Part shown: in pieces, positions 47,601-52,060 of the stretch
Layout of the letters: each line of letters starts with the position of its first letter
Numbering within the stretch: position 1 is the first letter of the stretch
Source of the DNA: Anodontia alba
Taxonomy: Eukaryota; Mollusca; Bivalvia; Lucinida; Lucinidae
Length of the DNA: 64,000 nucleotides
Direction of reading: 5' to 3'
Assembly: GCA_964016985.1 (NCBI GenBank)
Contig: OZ024821.1
Coordinates: 88,406,535-88,470,534, forward strand
Translations under genes and position numbers: made by a program
The notes under the pieces: generated by a model
Told to the model about the DNA's origin: nothing
What the model saw: only the letters and a program-made list of their open reading frames with translations
Database searches by the model: none

Positions 47601-50600
47601 TATGTGCCGACTCAATTTATTAAGCACAGAACCAATAATGACATCTATATAACACCCCTTGAAGTAGGTAATGGCTCCTTCCAACTGCAGGGTGGAAGAG
47701 TTCACTGAACGTTAAGCCGACTAAAAGATATTTCACTGTTTGTTATTATTCCTGCAGCTGTAGAAAAAAAGGTCTAGGATCACGTCACCTCGTCCGTCCG
47801 TGCTCCCGAGTGGCGTCCGTTTTGTAATTGAGGCCATTTCCCCTCTCCCTATCCTACTCGCCTTCCTAGACCCTTAAGATTACAATGGACTTGTTAAGGA
47901 GGAGTATTTGGTAATAATTTTTGGATATTTTACCTTACTTCTTCATAAAAGCGTATGTTGTGGATACTCGTTAGAAGGGCATCGCTGAGGCGCATCTAAT
48001 GAGTAACCACGACATCATGACATATGTTTGTATGCAGAACTAGAGAAAATTATTTCATAATTATCATCAATTAACAAGTCTTCCTTAACAAGTCCTATAA
48101 GTTACAAACATATGTTTACGATACTTATGTAGATGTACATAGGCATATTAACTCTTGTCCTGCTGAACACGGATATACCCTGCCTTTGCAAACAGTGTAG
48201 ATCCAGATCAGTTGGCTTCTGAAGAAGTCAACTGATCTGGATCTGCACTGTAGATCCAGATCAGTTGGCTTCTGAAGAAGTCAACTGATCTGGATCTGCA
48301 CTGTTTGCCATTAAGTATATGTGAATTTATAGCAACAAGCCAGATCAAGTAATCTGATTGGCTGAAAATTAGAAGTGGGCATGGCATCTTAATTTATTCA
48401 GCAGGACAAGGGTTAAAATTTTGATGCGATTCCTGGGGCAGGGCAGGATTAGAGTGGACAGGAGTGTCAAAATTGCACATTTTTAACATAACCTGTAGCA
48501 TGAATTGGCATGAAGAAAAGTACTAGTATTCACTTAAGGTTTCATCATGATGTGGTTGGAGCGGGTATGTGGGTAATTTGGGAGAAAGGGTGCCAAAACA
48601 TATTGTCATGTAGGGATTTACATTAAAAGGTATGAGGAGTAGAAGTTTTCGCTAAAGATTCAGCCTGGAGTCTTTGGACCAGGGATGATGTGGAGTTAAA
48701 CTGAATACCACCCATCCCAGCTTTCCCGTACTATGTATTGGAGGAGTGCAATTTCAGTTGCTAGGTTATTTAGATATTCCAAGAGAAAAATGACTAAACT
48801 GTTTGCAAACTGTGGAGACCTTGATCAGACGCCACATTAGTCGGCGACTGATCTGGGTCTCCACTTTTGTCAATAACCCTTTCGGGGGCTCCAGACAAAT
48901 GGGCTATTTGAATCGCGGAGAAATAGAGATTCATGTTCTTATTTATGTATACTTTGGTCTTATTTCACTGTAATATTTGAAGCAGTCCGGGATATAGTTT
49001 TACTGTATCCATATTTACTATATCTGGACAGTGTCGCGATTAATATTTTGAGAGAATGTTTAGTTTTTGTTGTAATTTAAAATTCCTTTGCAGCCCACAT
49101 ATGACATAAGGTCGTTTCTCTATATTCTGACCAAATCGTAATTTTTATTTTTTACATTGCTTGCGATAGAATTCGAGCCAGCGCATGACAAAACCTATGA
49201 TAAGACTTGTGCTACCAACGAAGACTCAGATCAGCCTGCGCATCCGCGCAGTCTAATCAGAGTATTCGCAGATCACATTGCCTTATAGAGCCTCCAAGCT
49301 CTCCAAAAAGGGATAAACGAGAACCCTTGCCATACTGGGTGGATGTACAGGCTGACCTGAATATTTGTTGGTCACACAGGTCTTATTGTAGATTTTGTCG
49401 TGCGCTGGATCATTTCCTTATACATGTAGTATAGGGATTTCAATCATGAACTTATGCAGAAAGATAATTTAATAAAGCACTAAGCGCAGGCGACATTCAT
49501 TTTTTTTCTTCTTCTTCTTCTTCTTCTTCTTCTTCTTCTTCTTCTTCGTCTGCTTCTTCTTCTTCTGCTTCTTCTTCTTCATTTTCAGTGAAAATCAGAC
49601 GCGGCAGACGAATCAGTTGAACTGTCAAGTTTTATTTTCTCTAAAAAAATTAAAATTTCGTCAGCTGCAGTTATGAGCAGCACTTTAAGGTTTCATAAAT
49701 TTAATGCGGAAAGCACGAAAATGGCCCTAATATAATGTGCGGACAACGCAGGCCCTGCTATAAGCGCAGGCTGATCTTGGCCTTCAGTGTCCGCTTACAG
49801 AATCAGTTGATACTGTAGTATATGTCGGCGAACAGAAAATGCCCGGATTAGACTGCACATATGCGCACGCTGATCTGCACCTACGTTGTCCTTAAGTTGC
49901 ATTAGGGCCATTTTCGTACTTTGCGCATCAATTATATATTACCTAAATCATCGACACAAGTTCTCGCGTGACAGCTGCGTCCATCTCCATGTGTCTGTGA
50001 GGCCACTAGCCCTGGCAAGACCGCTAGCAGTAAAAAGATGATCTGCTTTGGTCGCCAAGGAACCACTCTCTCTGACCTGAGAATAAAAGGAAAACAACTG
50101 AGCCGCAACAAGCGAATACTTAACCCATTTACGCCTAGTGGAATATTCTACCTTAACTCTTTGGACAGGTCCATTTACTACGTATATAAGGGGTGTCTGG
50201 TTAGTTATTATTATTATCATGTTTTGTAGAAATTCCTGAACTTAAATAATGCAAACAGTGTAGACCCAGATCAGACGCCGCGTTTAGCGGCGTCTGATCT
50301 GGGTCTACACTATTTGCCAATGTCCCTTTTTATGGGATGCTAGGTTTATATGGGTTAAATCAACCTGCGCACTCACGCAGTCTGATCAAAATCTTCATTG
50401 TCCGCATGTTGAAACTTTGCATTATTGGCTATCCGAAATGCGCCCAGTGAAGAGTCTGATCGGACTGTGCGAATAGTCAGGCTAATGTGAATCTTCGCTG
50501 GAAGCACATGTCCGAAGCATCACGAAAACATATCTATATAATTTTGACCCCCTGAAACTCCACTTTTATATAGTAAAACTGCGGTTTACAGGGGTATACA

Positions 50601-51983
50601 TTATTTTTCTTATTTCTGCTCAAAAAACATAGATTGAGGGTACTCGTTAGAACCGCCTCGGTGAGGCGGTTCTAACGAGTACCCACAATCTATGTTTTGA
50701 GCAGAAATATGAAAAATATCAGATTTTTTATCTGAAAAAATTCAGTTTTTTGGTGGTCAAATTTTCCATATATTTGAATAGGCGTGTTTTCGTAATGGGT
50801 ACGTTTCCCGACGTTTCGGCTCAAATGAATATTTACAGTGTACGCACAACAACTGTTCGTATGAACAGACATGCGCGTTCAACCTTAATGTCCATGCAAA
50901 ACTGTAGCAGACGCCTTTCTGTTATTATTATCATCATCATCATCATCATCATCATTATCATTATTATTATTATTATTACTATTATTATTATTGTTGTTGT
51001 TGTTGTTGTTGTTGTTATTCAGATCAAAATAAGATAGACTTTTCATATGACTCGTCAATCGCTTTTTTATTCTCCTAAAAATAAATAAATAAATAAGAAT
51101 GTCGTCTGCTGCTGTTGTGATTGGCGTTTAAAGGGTTCAAACAGACGGCAATGATGAAGCTTTAGATTTTACATCTATGAGCTACATTGTGAGAAAATGG
51201 TAACTTGAGACATGGTCACCAAGCGATGATCTAGATCAGCGTACGCATTCCGAACAGCCTGGTCAGCATTTCTTCTATTCTGCAATATACTCTACACTAT
51301 CTATCGATTCTGTAAGCGAAAAAAACGAAGGTTCTGATCATACTGCACGGATGTCCATGCTGGTCTTGTCCATCATTATTCTCGTGCTGCATAAAGCCCT
51401 CTTTGGTTTTTTTTTTTTTTTTTACAAGAGCTAATGATTTTGAGATATTTGAGTTGTTGGTAATAGTGTACTGCAAAAAAAAAAAAAAAATGATAACCCT
51501 CAATGCCTAGCATGCTGAGTAAAATCTTTTGCAGACGGCATTTTGAAATGGTTTGTTCTTATTGTTCCCAGAAAACAGACTTTGACATTTCATGCAAATT
51601 GTTTCCTAAGGAGAAGGAAACGATTTGCGTAAAACGTCAAAGCCTGTTTTCTAGAAACAAAACATCAATTTGCCGTCTGCTCAATTTGCCGAGAGAGTGG
51701 TAAATTTAAACGTGTCATTCGAAATTGCACCATGCATCCTTTATAGATTATTTTACTTATATATTTCATGTGAATCGTCCGTTTAACTAGACAGACGAAT
51801 CACATGAAATATCAAATTGTATTTTTTGATAAATTATCAAAATTCATAATATGCCATATGGTACTAAATTGCATGGGCGTTCCTGGGTTCAACCATCCAT
51901 TACATTTAGTTCATTTATTTCTCACTTAATTCAACAAACGAACTTCATGAATTTAGTTCATTAAACCCCTTCCCCGCTCCCCC

Positions 51984-52060
<77 letters not shown>

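Noticed and set aside
47496..47705. 69-codon minus-strand frame as an exon between E2 and E3
   Set aside because: Its end lies in HP-E repeat sequence and no donor gives the phase E3 needs, while E2 to E3 fits directly.
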